The notes: generated by a model not told the origin, from the sequence alone. DNA of 64,000 bases from an uncultured Opitutaceae bacterium (GCA_903890485.1 CAITBM010000116.1:179983-243982), one strand, 5' to 3'. Shown: positions 23,641 to 35,630, counted from the stretch's first letter. A program made the numbers and translations.

Positions 23641-25056
23641 ATGAAGTTTGACTACGACTATATCGCTATCGGTGGAGGATCGGCGGGTTTTAACGCTGCG
23701 CGCATCGCAGCGAGCTTAGGCCTAAGAACTGCCGTCGTCGACGGCGCGAGACACCTCGGTGGACTTTGTATCCTAAGAGGATGCATGCCGTCGAAGACGC
23801 TGATCTACTCAGCAGAGGTACTCCATTTGGCAAGGACAGCTAGGGAATTCGGGCTACGTGTGACGGGGGCCTCGGCCAATATGCGAGCGATGCATGAGCG
23901 GAAGCTGCGCATCATTGGGGAATTTGCCCAACACCGTGTGGACCAGCTCACTACGGGAAAGTTTAAGCTGATCCGCGACTCGGCCCGGTTCGTCGGCCCC
24001 CACACAATAGCCCTAAGAAGTGGCCGCCGGATTTCGTCGCGCACCTTCTTAATCGGGACTGGCTCCAAGGTTAGCGTACCCCCGATTCCCGGGCTGGCCC
24101 AGACTCCGTTCTGGACCAGCGACGCCGTCCTGGACCTCGATTTTTCCCCGAAAAGCGTGATCGTCCTTGGCGGCGGCATCGTGGCCTGCGAGCTCGCACA
24201 GTTTCTACGACGAATCGGAACGAGGGTCTGCATGGTCCAGAGGAGCCCCACCCTTCTAAAGGAACAGTCTCCGGAAGCCGCCGCGGTAATTCAGCGCGCA
24301 TTCGAGGACGAGAAAATAGAGGTGTTTACTGGAACTGAAGTGGTGGGTATCGCGGCAGGTAACGGCGGCGTTGCCGTCAGCTTTCGGCATAAAGGCCGGC
24401 TCGTGAGGAGGTCTGCCGCACACCTGTTCAACGCCCTCGGCCGTGAACCAAACACAGCGGACCTAGGGCTCGACGAGGCAAAGGTGCGGACCGCACCAAA
24501 CGGACGGATCCTCGCCAACCGGTGGCAGCAGACAAGCGTTCCCCACATCTACACCGCTGGCGACTGCTGCGGTCCCCACGAGATCGTCCACGTGGCTATC
24601 CAGCAGGCCGAACTGGCCGTGCGTCACGCTGCTGGTGTGAAAGGGCTAAAGCCCGTTGATCCTGCTATGCTTCTTGGCGTCGTGTTCACAGATCCCCAGC
24701 TTGCGCGCATCGGCTGGCGGGAGCAGGACCTCAAGGCCAAGGGCGTCGCATACCTTTCCGCCAGCTATCCCTTCAACGATCACGGAAAGTCCATCCTGAT
24801 GAACGCTAACTACGGCTATGTAAAGGTCTTGGCCAAGGCAGTTTCAGGCAGGATTCTGGGCGTAGAGATTGTAGGGAAGGATGCGGGAGAATTAATCCAC
24901 TGCTTCACTGGCCCCATGGCAATGGGTGCGACGGTGCATGACATGCTTCGCGCTCCCTGGTACCACCCCACCCTTGCAGAGATCGTCACATACCCCCTAG
25001 AGGAGATCGCGGACACCTTGAAGGCATCCAAGGTTACGAGGGGCTTCAAGCACTGA
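23641..25056 (+). CDS. FAD-dependent pyridine nucleotide-disulfide oxidoreductase
   Basis: 471-aa class I flavoprotein. It has the N-terminal FAD motif IAIGGGSAGFNAARIAASLG, the redox-active disulfide CILRGCMPSK (C-x4-C, as in dihydrolipoamide dehydrogenase and mercuric reductase), the NAD(P) motif VIVLGGGIVACELAQFLRRI, the second FAD motif IYTAGDCCG and a dimerisation domain. The C-terminal His-Glu pair of lipoamide dehydrogenases is present in modified form (APWYHPTLAEIVTYPLEE). No 2-oxo acid dehydrogenase or mer genes are adjacent, so the substrate is unknown. It starts 8 bases after the chimeric transferase gene with AAGG before the ATG, so it is probably cotranscribed. Confidence 0.88.
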   Translation: MKFDYDYIAIGGGSAGFNAARIAASLGLRTAVVDGARHLGGLCILRGCMPSKTLIYSAEVLHLARTAREFGLRVTGASANMRAMHERKLRIIGEFAQHRVDQLTTGKFKLIRDSARFVGPHTIALRSGRRISSRTFLIGTGSKVSVPPIPGLAQTPFWTSDAVLDLDFSPKSVIVLGGGIVACELAQFLRRIGTRVCMVQRSPTLLKEQSPEAAAVIQRAFEDEKIEVFTGTEVVGIAAGNGGVAVSFRHKGRLVRRSAAHLFNALGREPNTADLGLDEAKVRTAPNGRILANRWQQTSVPHIYTAGDCCGPHEIVHVAIQQAELAVRHAAGVKGLKPVDPAMLLGVVFTDPQLARIGWREQDLKAKGVAYLSASYPFNDHGKSILMNANYGYVKVLAKAVSGRILGVEIVGKDAGELIHCFTGPMAMGATVHDMLRAPWYHPTLAEIVTYPLEEIADTLKASKVTRGFKH

Positions 25057-25193
25057 GGCGACTCAGTTCGCATTGTTCAAATCTGCCCGTAGCGGAGCCG
25101 TCCCTTGCAGGCACCTGCGTAGTTTCCCTTCGGGTGTCTTATAACGAAATCGATGCGTAACAATACCGACAACGATTCATGGCGTGACATCGA

Positions 25194-27023
25194 ATGAACG
25201 CCTTCACAAATACGCCTGGATTGAAATCGGTACCCGCACCAATTCCTACATATCGCCCGGCCATCGATGGCCTGAGGGCCGTGGCGATCTTGGCGGTAAT
25301 CTTATATCATCTCAATCACCGCTGGCTTCCGGGTGGATTTGTAGGGGTTGACGTGTTCTTTGTCATCTCGGGCTATCTGATCACCTCGATCCTCCTGGAC
25401 GAGAATAGCATCACTCTGAAGGGCCTCTCAAGGTTCTACCAAAGGCGAATAGCTCGTCTGCTTCCGGCCCTGACGGCAATGGCGATAGCAACTTTGATCG
25501 GCTCATATCTTTTCTATTCCGACCAGGACCTCGCGTCGGCTGGGATCAACATGAGCTTTGCAGCTGCATCATTGGCCAATTTCAAGCTCATGATTCAGGG
25601 GAATTATTTCACGCTGTCCCCTGATGCCCAGCCGTTCCTCCATTGCTGGTCTCTCTCTGTTGAGGAGCAGTTCTACCTGGTTTTCCCAACTATCCTCTTG
25701 CTTCTGATGCTGGTCAGAAGTCGGCAATTCATGAGGCGTTCACTGGCAGTCCTACTCATAGCCAGCCTCGTGTTTTGTGTCATCCAGACCCATTCGAAAC
25801 CTGAGTTCGCTTTTTTTCTTCTTCCGACTCGGGCGTGGGAGCTCCTTGCGGGCAGCCTACTTTACACGTACAAATCGGAATTACAGCGAATCTTGGCCGG
25901 CGTTTACTGGCTGCCTGCCCTCGGTGTCTCGCTTATCCTGGTAGCATTGATTGCGATAACGGACACCATGGCGTTCCCTGGATACCTCGCGATTCTTCCC
26001 GTAGCCGGTTCCGCCCTCATCCTATTGCCAGCTTCAGCGCCGACAGCACTAACGGAACGCCTTTTAGGATGGGGGCCCATGCCCCTGATCGGCCGCATGT
26101 CCTACTCGCTCTACTTGTGGCATTGGCCTGTATTTTCCATCGTAGACTATCGGCTATACGCTGCCCCATCCTCAACGCGCCTGTTGCTAAAGATACTGAT
26201 CGGCTGCGGCACGGCCATCCTCTGTTATCTTTTCATCGAGCGTCCCGGACGAAGGTACTTCAATGCATTGGAGAACCAGCGCAGAGCATTTGCATTTCTG
26301 GGCTTATCGATAGCCGTGATGGTTCCACTCGGGGTGCATGTTCGGACCGAGCACTACATTAACGCCTCCCTGAGCGAGGTGCGCAATGGAGGTATCATTA
26401 TCAACTCGGGGGGAAAAGGTGGATCCATTGTCCTGATGGGCGATAGCAATGCCTCGATGTACGGCAAACTGGCCAAGCAGATAGCGTCGGAGCGGGACAT
26501 GCGGCTAACCGTCATTAGCGTTGCCTCGGGCGACCCGATGCCTCGCACGGTCGGAGCGGATCCCGAACTTTGGAGCGACTCTTTGGCTGTGATAGCCAAG
26601 GAACATCCGGATTTTCTCATCTATGTTTGCGATTGGAGATCGAAGCTGGGCCCCGATGGAAGCAGGCTCGGCAAGGCCCTGAACCAATTGGCTCCGTTGG
26701 TCCGTGAAATTATTTTTGTCACGCAGCCACCCCAGCCTCCCGTGTCAGCCACGCGCGAGGCTGTTCGGAACGGCAGCAAGCCCCCTTATCTGGAGGACTC
26801 CACCGGCCATTCAGCAAGGGACGCTGCCAATAGTTTGATCCGGGGCTTGAGCGGCGAGCATATCCATGTCGTCGACATCGAATCTGTGTTTGGAGGCAAA
26901 GGCGGAGGAATTCGACTTACCGACCAAGACGGCCACGAACTATACCAAGATGGCGGCCACTTGTCCGCTGCGGGAGCAATGCTAGCTAAGCCTTTAATTA
27001 TGAATACGATAGGACACCAGTAG
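25194..27023 (+). CDS. Acyltransferase-3 protein with C-terminal SGNH domain (OafA-like)
   Basis: 609-aa membrane protein. Residues about 20-370 are the Acyl_transf_3 domain (RPAIDGLRAVAILAVILYHL, FVGVDVFFVISGYLITSIL, WSLSVEEQFYLVFPTILLLL) with about ten membrane helices. Residues about 400-609 form a periplasmic SGNH hydrolase-like domain with GDSNASMYG (catalytic Ser block) and DGGHLSAAGA (Asp/His block). Such proteins O-acetylate LPS O-antigen or other surface glycans. It is an intact relative of the broken acyltransferase at 18902. It ends 21 bases from the convergent hisA stop. Confidence 0.92.
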   Translation: MNAFTNTPGLKSVPAPIPTYRPAIDGLRAVAILAVILYHLNHRWLPGGFVGVDVFFVISGYLITSILLDENSITLKGLSRFYQRRIARLLPALTAMAIATLIGSYLFYSDQDLASAGINMSFAAASLANFKLMIQGNYFTLSPDAQPFLHCWSLSVEEQFYLVFPTILLLLMLVRSRQFMRRSLAVLLIASLVFCVIQTHSKPEFAFFLLPTRAWELLAGSLLYTYKSELQRILAGVYWLPALGVSLILVALIAITDTMAFPGYLAILPVAGSALILLPASAPTALTERLLGWGPMPLIGRMSYSLYLWHWPVFSIVDYRLYAAPSSTRLLLKILIGCGTAILCYLFIERPGRRYFNALENQRRAFAFLGLSIAVMVPLGVHVRTEHYINASLSEVRNGGIIINSGGKGGSIVLMGDSNASMYGKLAKQIASERDMRLTVISVASGDPMPRTVGADPELWSDSLAVIAKEHPDFLIYVCDWRSKLGPDGSRLGKALNQLAPLVREIIFVTQPPQPPVSATREAVRNGSKPPYLEDSTGHSARDAANSLIRGLSGEHIHVVDIESVFGGKGGGIRLTDQDGHELYQDGGHLSAAGAMLAKPLIMNTIGHQ

Positions 27024-27044
27024 GGCAACCCTGCCGAGGCCCGC

Positions 27045-27773
27045 TTATAGCTGAGCTAAACGGAGCAAGTCCTGGAGGTTGACCCTGCCCTCGTAGAGCG
27101 CCTTGCCCACAATGACGCCGTCCAGGTTCTGGTGGATTCTGGCAAGGTCGCAAAGCCGGACAATGTCCTCGCGTACGCTCACCCCTCCGCTCGCGATCAC
27201 ACCGGACTCCACCGAATTGAGCATGGCTTCCTGGGCGCCGAGGTTTGGGCCCGTCAGCATGCCATCGGTGCCGACATCAGTGTGAATGAGCGTGCGGACC
27301 CCCAGAGCGTCCATGCGCCGCGCCATGCCAAGCGCGGTGACCTCGGTTGTGTCGACCCATCCCTTCACGGCCACCTTGCCGCCCTTGGCATCTATGCCCA
27401 CGGCAATCTTCTCGCCGTAGGCGGCCACGAGCTCGGAGATAAAGCCCTCGCTCTCGGCGGCCCGTGTCCCGATCACGACACGGGTGACTCCGAGCGTGAG
27501 GGCACGGTCGACGGTGGCGCGGGTCCTGAGGCCTCCGCCCAGCTGGACCTTGAGCCCCACCTTCAGGATCCGCTCCACCACATCCAGGTTCTTCGGTTCC
27601 CCGGTAAAGGCCCCGTCCAGGTCGACCACGTGGACCCAGGCCGAGCCCGCCCCTTTGAACTGTTCGGCGACCAAGGCGGGATCCTCGGCATAGACCGTTT
27701 CGGCGTCCGCACGGCCCTGCGTCAGGCGCACGCAGCGCCCGCCCTTAATGTCGATCGCCGGATAGATGATCAT
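27045..27773 (-). CDS. hisA: Phosphoribosylformimino-AICAR phosphate isomerase
   Basis: 242-aa TIM barrel of histidine biosynthesis. The catalytic Asp residues are in YPAIDIKGGRCVRL and HTDVGTDGMLTGPN; phosphate loops GGLRTR and SGGVSVRED are present. Single-substrate HisA is favoured over PriA because no trp context exists, but sequence alone does not exclude dual use. No other his genes are adjacent. Confidence 0.93.
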   Translation of the reverse strand: MIIYPAIDIKGGRCVRLTQGRADAETVYAEDPALVAEQFKGAGSAWVHVVDLDGAFTGEPKNLDVVERILKVGLKVQLGGGLRTRATVDRALTLGVTRVVIGTRAAESEGFISELVAAYGEKIAVGIDAKGGKVAVKGWVDTTEVTALGMARRMDALGVRTLIHTDVGTDGMLTGPNLGAQEAMLNSVESGVIASGGVSVREDIVRLCDLARIHQNLDGVIVGKALYEGRVNLQDLLRLAQL

Positions 27774-27874
27774 CGAGCGGCAAAGGTCCCACGTCCCCCC
27801 GCCAACGCCAAGGTCTTTTTCCCCGTTGCGAACACCGGTTATTGGGGAGAGATTACACCCTTAAATCCCTGAAC

Positions 27875-28942
27875 ATGGCCTCCTATTCCGCCCCCAAATT
27901 CCTCACCGAACTGCTTCACGCCCGGTCGCCCTCGGGCTACGAGGCCGAGGCCCAGGCCGTTTTTGAACGGCATGTGAAGCCGGCTGCGGACCTTTTCACG
28001 GGGGACGCCCTCGGCAACCGGATCGCCACGCTGAACCCCAAGGGCGACCCCACGCTCATGCTGGCGGGCCACATGGATGAACTCGGACTCATCATCACCT
28101 ACGTGAACAAGGACGGGTTCATCTACTTTGACACCATCGGCGGCCACGACCGCACCGTGATCTCGGGTCGCCGGGTCGTGATCCAGACGGAAAAGGGGCC
28201 GGTCAAGGGCGTGACCGGCAAGCGGGCCGTCCACCTGATGGACGATGCTGACCGCAAGAAGGTGCCGGAGATCCACGAGATCTGGATCGATATCGGGGCC
28301 AAGTCGAAGAAGGAGGCCCTGGAAAGGGTCTCGATCGGCGACGCGGCGACCTATGACCATGAATTTGAGCTGATCCACGGGAGCATCGGGACGGCGCGGG
28401 CGTTCGACAACAAGGTCGGTGCCTACATCGTGGGCGAGACCTTGATCCGCCTTTCAAAGGAGAAAGCAAAGCTCGCAGCCAAGGTGGTCGCCGTGGCGAC
28501 CTCCCAGGAGGAGATCGGGGTCCGCGGCGCCATGGGCTCGGGCTACTCTGTCGATCCCCAGGTGGCGCTTGTCGTCGATGTGGGCCACGCGACCGACCAC
28601 CCCGACTGCGACAACCGCAAGTTCGGCGAGACGAAGCTTGGCGGCGGGCCGATGCTCTGCCGCGGCGCAAACATCAACCCCAAGGTGTTCGCGGCCCTGG
28701 TCAAGGCCGCGAAGAAGCTCAAGATCCCCTACCAGGTGGAGGGCGATCCCCGCCCCACGGGCACCGATGCCCGGGCGATCCAGGTGTCGCGCGGCGGCGT
28801 GGCCACGGGGGTTGTCAGCATCCCGCTGCGCTACATGCACACCCCGAGCGAGATCGTGGACCTGGAGGACGTCGAGCGCTGCGTGAAGCTCTTTGTCGAG
28901 TTCTCCCGCGCCATCACCCGCGGCGATTACCGGACCTGGTAG
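27875..28942 (+). CDS. M42-family metallo-aminopeptidase
   Basis: 355-aa cytosolic peptidase of the M42 (glutamyl/tetrahedral aminopeptidase) family. It shows the metal ligands and catalytic residues in order: AGHMDELGL, RAFDNKVG, SQEEIGVRGA, VDVGHATDHP and RYMHTPSEIVDLED. The ATG at 27875 (MASYSAPKFL) was preferred to an upstream in-frame start at 27842. The gene is divergent from hisA and convergent with clpX. Probably trims short peptides; the nearby ClpXP genes make this fit protein turnover, as inference. Confidence 0.93.
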   Translation: MASYSAPKFLTELLHARSPSGYEAEAQAVFERHVKPAADLFTGDALGNRIATLNPKGDPTLMLAGHMDELGLIITYVNKDGFIYFDTIGGHDRTVISGRRVVIQTEKGPVKGVTGKRAVHLMDDADRKKVPEIHEIWIDIGAKSKKEALERVSIGDAATYDHEFELIHGSIGTARAFDNKVGAYIVGETLIRLSKEKAKLAAKVVAVATSQEEIGVRGAMGSGYSVDPQVALVVDVGHATDHPDCDNRKFGETKLGGGPMLCRGANINPKVFAALVKAAKKLKIPYQVEGDPRPTGTDARAIQVSRGGVATGVVSIPLRYMHTPSEIVDLEDVERCVKLFVEFSRAITRGDYRTW

Positions 28943-28963
28943 GCCCCTCAGGGACCGTGCCGC

Positions 28964-30253
<1,290 letters not shown>

Positions 30254-30317
30254 GGCGGGATAGTCTGTTTTTCGGGGCCCAGCTGTCGAGGGCGGAAACT
30301 ACGACCTCCGGCGCGCC

Positions 30318-30938
30318 CTAGGCGGCCGACTTGACCACCAGGGTCGACGCCTCACGGGTCGAGGACACCACGTGGTCAACAATTCCGTACTCCTTGGCTT
30401 CAGGGGCACTTAGGTAATAATCGCGGTCCGAATCCGTATCGACCTGCTCGGGCGTCTTGCCGGTGTGTCGGGCGATCACCTCGCTCAGCGTCTTGCGCCA
30501 GCGCAGGATCTCCTTGGCCGCAATGGCGATGTCCGAGGCCTGGCCACCCGCGCCTCCGGAGGGCTGGTGGATCATGACCCGGCTGTTGGGGAGGGCAAAG
30601 CGCTTGCCCTTGGTCCCCGCTGCCAGGAGCACGGTGCTCATGCTGGCGGCCATCCCGACGCAGAACGTCTGGATGTCGCACTGCAGGAAATTCATGGTGT
30701 CGTAGATCGCCATACCGCCCGTCACCACGCCGCCCGGGGAGTTGATGTAGAGGTGGATGTCCTTCTTGGCGTCCTCCATCTGCAGGTAGAGCATCTGGGC
30801 GATCACCAGGTTCGCCACCATGTCGTCGATCGGCGTCCCGATGAAGATGATGCGGTCCTTCAGGAGCCTCGAATAGATGTCCATGGACCGCTCTCCGCGG
30901 CCGGTATTCTCAAGGACGATGGGTACGTAGTAACTCAC
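30318..30938 (-). CDS. clpP: ATP-dependent Clp protease proteolytic subunit ClpP
   Basis: 206-aa serine peptidase. The catalytic Ser is in [14 protein letters not shown], His in [15 protein letters not shown] and Asp in [18 protein letters not shown]. The ATG overlaps the trigger-factor stop codon by 4 bases (ATGA), and clpX follows after 64 bases: the standard tig-clpP-clpX operon. Confidence 0.97.
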   Translation of the reverse strand: MSYYVPIVLENTGRGERSMDIYSRLLKDRIIFIGTPIDDMVANLVIAQMLYLQMEDAKKDIHLYINSPGGVVTGGMAIYDTMNFLQCDIQTFCVGMAASMSTVLLAAGTKGKRFALPNSRVMIHQPSGGAGGQASDIAIAAKEILRWRKTLSEVIARHTGKTPEQVDTDSDRDYYLSAPEAKEYGIVDHVVSSTREASTLVVKSAA

Positions 30939-32251
30939 GATTGGGCTACGGACAGACTAGCCTTGGAAACCAGGAAATCAACCGACTTGTCGAAAATTAT
31001 GGACTGTTGGACCGAGCGGAGCGCCTCGCGGTTCTTCGAGAGGTCCTTCGCGACCTTGTCCGGGCTCCTGTTGGATCGGGCCGCCTCGTTGCGAATGAAG
31101 AGGTCGATGTCCCGATCAGTGACCTGGATCTTCTCGGCCTCGGCGACCTTGGCGAGGATCAGCTGCACCTTGACCCGGTTGGCCGCCGCCTTGCGGGCGC
31201 CGTCAAAGAGCTCCTTCTTGTCCTTCTCGAACTGCTCGGCGGAGATCCCGCGGCGCATGTTCTCCTCGATGAATTGGCGAAGGACGCCCTGGGTCTCGGC
31301 CTCGACCAGGCTCGATGGCGGCTCGAAATTGACCTTATCGGCCAGGGCCTGGGTGACCTGGTTGCGCTGGGTGGCGCGGTTCTGGCGCTCCTTCTGGAGC
31401 TTGAGGCTTGAGCGTATCTGGCTCTTAAGGCCCTCCAGGTCGTCCACCCGGTGCGCCTTGAAGAACTCGGCGTCGAGCTCGGGCAGGATGCGTTCGCGCA
31501 CCTCCTGGATCTCGATCGCGTACTCCGCGGTCTTTCCGGCGAGAGCGGGCACCGGCTGGAAATCCGCCGGGAAGGAGATCGTGACCGTGCGCTTGTCGCC
31601 CTTGACGACCCCGGAGATCTGCTTGCCGAGGCCGGGGATGATCCCCTCGTTGGCGCCCTCGACCTCCTCCCAGGTCTGGGGGACCGCAGCATAGAGCTGC
31701 TTGTCGCCCGCAATCTCGGCGATCTTCTTGCCCTCGCAGGAGCCCTCGTAGGAAAGCTTCACGTAGTCACCCTTGGCCGCGGCGCGCTCGGTGGGCTTGA
31801 AATCGGCCCGCTCGCCGCGCAGCCCCTGGATGACGCTGTCGATCTCGGCATCCGTCGGGTCGGCCGCGGGAACCTGGGTCGGGAGTCCCACGTAGTCGGG
31901 AAGAATGAATTCCGGGCGGACATCCACCGTCACGGTGATCGCCGCGGAAAGGCCGGCCTCGATCGTGCCCTCCTCGACGCTCACCACGTTAAGAACCTCG
32001 AGCTTCTCCTTCTCAAGAGCGCCCTGGTAGGCCTTCGTGACCACCTTTTGCTTCAATTCCTCCGCGATCTCCTTGGCAAAACGCTTCAGGACAATCGCCA
32101 GTGGGGCCTTGCCCGGACGGAACCCCGGAAGCCTGGCCTGGCGAACAAACTCCCCGACGACGGCCTTGTGCTCGGTTTCGACCTCGGACTTGTCGAGGGT
32201 AACGACGAGGTTCTTGCGGGTATCGGATACGGTATTCAGTTGGACGTTCAC
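30935..32251 (-). CDS. tig: Trigger factor, ribosome-bound chaperone
   Basis: 438-aa chaperone and peptidyl-prolyl isomerase. The N-terminal ribosome-binding domain carries the signature loop [18 protein letters not shown], a central FKBP-like domain contains [11 protein letters not shown], and a long helical C-terminal domain follows. First gene of the tig-clpP-clpX set; divergent from tsaB across about 140 bases, where both promoters must lie. Confidence 0.95.
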   Translation of the reverse strand: MNVQLNTVSDTRKNLVVTLDKSEVETEHKAVVGEFVRQARLPGFRPGKAPLAIVLKRFAKEIAEELKQKVVTKAYQGALEKEKLEVLNVVSVEEGTIEAGLSAAITVTVDVRPEFILPDYVGLPTQVPAADPTDAEIDSVIQGLRGERADFKPTERAAAKGDYVKLSYEGSCEGKKIAEIAGDKQLYAAVPQTWEEVEGANEGIIPGLGKQISGVVKGDKRTVTISFPADFQPVPALAGKTAEYAIEIQEVRERILPELDAEFFKAHRVDDLEGLKSQIRSSLKLQKERQNRATQRNQVTQALADKVNFEPPSSLVEAETQGVLRQFIEENMRRGISAEQFEKDKKELFDGARKAAANRVKVQLILAKVAEAEKIQVTDRDIDLFIRNEAARSNRSPDKVAKDLSKNREALRSVQQSIIFDKSVDFLVSKASLSVAQS

Positions 32252-32390
32252 GGCGTGGGTGCTTGGGCTCTTTTGCGGATAAAGTAAGGGTCCAGCGTAG
32301 GTTTTGAAGGAGAGGGGTCAATGCCGGATTGGGAGCCTGTTAAGCGGGCTTGCGGGACGGCCCCGGGGAGCGTTTGGTGAGTTTTGCAAG

Positions 32391-33023
32391 ATGCCGAGCC
32401 TCAGCCAGATTCTCCAGATAGACGCCCCCCTTCTTCTCCTGGACGCCGGGTCGGAGTGGATCCAAGTCGGGGTCCTCGAGGCCGGCGGGGCCGCCCGATG
32501 GGCCACTCGCCGCGAGGAGGCGGGAACCGGCGTGTTTGCCTGCGTGGAGGACCTTGGTGTCGACATTGGCAGCATCGGCTCCTTCGCGTTCTGTGAGGGC
32601 CCCGGATCGATCCTCGGAATCCGCACCGCCGCCACGGCGATAAGGATGTGGAACGTCCTCCTGTCCCGGCCCACTTTTGCCTACCAGAGCCTTGACCTGG
32701 TAGCCCACGCCCTCGGCCGGCCCGGCGCCACGGTGATTGCCGACGCGCGGCGCGGTCTCTGGCACCGTTTATCCCTCGGCAGCCCCCTTGGGCGTGTCCC
32801 CGCCAGTGAGCTCTGCGGCGAGCTCGTGACCCCGGAGGGATTCCGCCACTGGGATCCCTTGCCGGCGGGATCAATTACGGTCCCCTATGACCTGGCCTCC
32901 CTGTTCCTCCTCCCTTCGGTCGCCGGGGCCGACCTGTTCCGGCAGGCCCCTGAACCCGACGCCTTCCTCCACCAGGAGCCCGCCTATGCCAAGTGGACTC
33001 CGCAGATCCACAGAGCACCGTGA
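32391..33023 (+). CDS. tsaB: TsaB-like tRNA threonylcarbamoyladenosine partner protein
   Basis: 210-aa ASKHA-fold protein. LLLDAGSEWIQVGVLEAGGA corresponds to the N-terminal D-T-S block of TsaB, and FAFCEGPGSILGIRTAATAI to the PGSFTGLR block. TsaB is the dimerisation partner of TsaD in t6A37 tRNA modification. It is shorter and more divergent than E. coli TsaB, with several motif changes, so the symbol is probable rather than certain. The start at 32391 (MPSLSQILQIDAP) was preferred to 32304. Its stop codon overlaps the alr GTG start (GTGA). Confidence 0.78.
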   Translation: MPSLSQILQIDAPLLLLDAGSEWIQVGVLEAGGAARWATRREEAGTGVFACVEDLGVDIGSIGSFAFCEGPGSILGIRTAATAIRMWNVLLSRPTFAYQSLDLVAHALGRPGATVIADARRGLWHRLSLGSPLGRVPASELCGELVTPEGFRHWDPLPAGSITVPYDLASLFLLPSVAGADLFRQAPEPDAFLHQEPAYAKWTPQIHRAP

Positions 33024-34174
33024 TCCCTTCCGTTTCCTCGCTTCCCCTCCGCTGCTGGGCCGAGATCGACCTGGCGGCCCTCGAGCGCAACCTGCGCCTG
33101 ATCCGCGCCTCGCTCCCGCCCCACATCCGCTATGTGGCCGTCGTGAAGGCCGACGCCTACGGCCACGGGATCCAGCAGGTGGCCGGCCGGCTCATGCACG
33201 CCGGTGCGGACCTCTTTGCCGTGGCCAACATCACGGAAGCTTCCCAGCTGAGGGAACTCGGGCCCGGCTGGCCGATCCTGCTCCTAAGCCCGCTCCTTCC
33301 GGAGGAGGACCGCTACGTGGCGGAGTACGACTTCGCGGCGACCGTCTCAACTCCGGATGAGGTCACCCGGCTCGACGCCGCAGGCCGCGCAGTCGGCCGC
33401 GCCCTCTCCATTCACCTGAAGGTCGACACGGGCATGGGTCGCCTGGGCGTATGGCACGAGGAAGCCAGGGGGCTCGTGGAGCAGATCACGGCCTCGGCGA
33501 ACCTCCGGCTCGCGGGCATCTTCACCCACTTTGCGAGCCCCGACGACCAGGCCTTCACCGAGGAGCAGCGCCGGCGCTTCCTCTCGGCTCTCTCTTCGAG
33601 CGGCCTCGACACGCTCCCCCCGGGTCGCCTCTTCGTGCACGCCGACAACAGCGCAGGTATCGAGACGATGCCCGCGACCAGCCCGTTCAACGCCGTCCGG
33701 GTCGGGCTCCTCCAGTTCGGAATCCTCCCCCACTCCAGCTCTTTCCTCTCGCAGGTGCAGACCGAGACCGTGTTCAGCTTCCACACGCGAGTGGGAATCG
33801 TGAAACGCCTGCCCTCCGGTTCCACGGTGAGCTACGGCCGCACCCGAAAGCTTTCCCGCGACACCCGGATCGCCGTCCTGTGCGCCGGCTACGGCGACGG
33901 GATTCCGAGGTCGGTCAGCAACCGCGCGAGCGTCCTCATCCGGGGGGGCCGCTGCCCCGTCCTTGGGCGCGTCACCATGGACCAGACGATCGTGGACGTG
34001 ACCGAGGTGCCGGATGTGGCGAGCGGAGAGGAGGCCGTGATCGTGGGAAAACAGGGCACCGACGAGATTTCGGTCGGCGAGTTCAGCCGCTGGGCAGACA
34101 CCATTCCCTGGGAGACCCTGTGCTCGGTGACCAAGCGCGTTCCGCGCGTCTACCGAACCGCCCTGGGAACCTAG
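33020..34174 (+). CDS. alr: Alanine racemase
   Basis: 384-aa PLP enzyme that makes D-alanine for peptidoglycan. The PLP lysine is in VAVVKADAYGHG, the catalytic Tyr in GSTVSYGRTRKLSRD, and LKVDTGMGRLG and CAGYGDGIPR are typical. The GTG at 33020 was chosen because it makes a 4-base GTGA overlap with tsaB; an in-frame GTG at 32993 would add nine residues. The tsaB-alr neighbourhood is common. Confidence 0.94.
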   Translation: MIPSVSSLPLRCWAEIDLAALERNLRLIRASLPPHIRYVAVVKADAYGHGIQQVAGRLMHAGADLFAVANITEASQLRELGPGWPILLLSPLLPEEDRYVAEYDFAATVSTPDEVTRLDAAGRAVGRALSIHLKVDTGMGRLGVWHEEARGLVEQITASANLRLAGIFTHFASPDDQAFTEEQRRRFLSALSSSGLDTLPPGRLFVHADNSAGIETMPATSPFNAVRVGLLQFGILPHSSSFLSQVQTETVFSFHTRVGIVKRLPSGSTVSYGRTRKLSRDTRIAVLCAGYGDGIPRSVSNRASVLIRGGRCPVLGRVTMDQTIVDVTEVPDVASGEEAVIVGKQGTDEISVGEFSRWADTIPWETLCSVTKRVPRVYRTALGT

Positions 34175-34184
34175 GCCGCGGGGC

Positions 34185-35543
34185 CTACTTGCCGGTGCCC
34201 GAGACCCGGAACCCTATCGCCCTGAGCTTTTTCAGGTCGAGGATGTTGCGTCCGTCGAAGATGAACGCGGGCTTCGACATGAGGCCAAAGATCCTCTCGA
34301 AATCGAGCGCCTTGAACTCGTCCCACTCCGTTGTGATCGCGAGGGCGTGGGCTCCCGTGGCTGCCTCGTAGGCGTCGGCCGCCACCGACAGCAGCGGGCT
34401 CGCGGCGTCCTTGCCGAGAACGTCGCGGCGGATCTCCTCGGCGGGCACCTTCGGGTCGTAGATCGAGACCCTGGCCTGTTCGGCGATAAGGTCGCGGCAC
34501 ACCGAGATGGCGGGGGACTCGCGTGTGTCGTTCGTGTCCTTCTTGAAGGCGAATCCGAGCACCGCGATCTTCTTGTCGGCGACCGAATTGTAGAGGGCCC
34601 GCACGATCTTCGCGGTGAACCTGCGCTTCTGCCAGTCGTTCATCTTTACGACGGCCTCCCAATACGCGGCTACCTCCGGGATCCCGAAGTGGTCGCAGAG
34701 GTAGACGAGGTTCAAGATGTCCTTCTGGAAGCAGGAACCGCCGAACCCGACGGAAGCCTTGAGGAACTTGGGGCCGATCCGGGAATCCCGGCCGATCGCG
34801 TTCGCGACCTCGTCCACATCCGCACCGGTCGCCTCGCAGAGCGCCGAGATCGAGTTGATCGAGGAAATGCGCTGCGCAAGGAAGGCATTGGCCACGAGCT
34901 TACTGAGCTCGGACGACCAGAGGTTCGTCGTGATGATCCGATCGAGCGGAACCCACCGGGCGTAGACCTCGACCAGCTTGGCCATCGCTGCCTCGCCCTC
35001 CGGGGTCCTTTCTCCGCCAATCAGGACGCGGTCCGGGTTGATCAGATCCGCCACGGCGGTCCCTTCAGCAAGGAACTCCGGGTTTGAAAGCACCTGAAAC
35101 GCTATCCCTCGGCCATTCGCCGCGAGGATGTCCTTGATCGTCTCCGCCGTCTTCACCGGGATCGTCGATTTCTCCACGATGATCTTCGGACCCCGGGCGC
35201 ACTCGGCAATCGTGCGGGCGACCGACTCGATGAAACGCAGGTCCGCCGCGCGGCCCGCCCCCACCCCGTAGCTCTTGGTCGGGGTGTTCACGGCAACAAA
35301 GACAATGTCCGCCGCCTCGATGCCGCCCTTCACATCCGTCGAGAAATGCAGGTTCTTGCCCCGGGTCTTCTTGACGACCTCGTCGAGTCCCGGCTCGTAG
35401 ATGGGGAGGGTGTCGGAACACCAGGCTGCGATCCTTGCGGCGTTCATGTCGACCACCCTCACCTCGATGTCGGGCGCCTTGAGCGCAATCATCGCCATCG
35501 TCGGTCCGCCGACGTAGCCGGCGCCTATGCAGCATATCTTCAT
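34185..35543 (-). CDS. UDP-glucose 6-dehydrogenase
   Basis: 452-aa NAD-dependent enzyme that oxidises UDP-glucose to UDP-glucuronate, a precursor of acidic surface polysaccharides. It has the N-terminal Rossmann motif [18 protein letters not shown], the catalytic Cys in [17 protein letters not shown], and the C-terminal NAD domain ([20 protein letters not shown]). The sequence resembles the animal/plant-type UGDH more than the short bacterial Ugd/TuaD type, judged from motif wording such as [13 protein letters not shown]. It is convergent with alr, 10 bases away. Confidence 0.93.
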   Translation of the reverse strand: MKICCIGAGYVGGPTMAMIALKAPDIEVRVVDMNAARIAAWCSDTLPIYEPGLDEVVKKTRGKNLHFSTDVKGGIEAADIVFVAVNTPTKSYGVGAGRAADLRFIESVARTIAECARGPKIIVEKSTIPVKTAETIKDILAANGRGIAFQVLSNPEFLAEGTAVADLINPDRVLIGGERTPEGEAAMAKLVEVYARWVPLDRIITTNLWSSELSKLVANAFLAQRISSINSISALCEATGADVDEVANAIGRDSRIGPKFLKASVGFGGSCFQKDILNLVYLCDHFGIPEVAAYWEAVVKMNDWQKRRFTAKIVRALYNSVADKKIAVLGFAFKKDTNDTRESPAISVCRDLIAEQARVSIYDPKVPAEEIRRDVLGKDAASPLLSVAADAYEAATGAHALAITTEWDEFKALDFERIFGLMSKPAFIFDGRNILDLKKLRAIGFRVSGTGK

Positions 35544-35630
35544 AAGGATGAGCTGCCTATGTTGCGCGGCATTCCGGCGAATCCAAGCCGGAAAGCATGG
35601 GGGCGGCCGCTAGGCAGGGGACGCCCGGGT

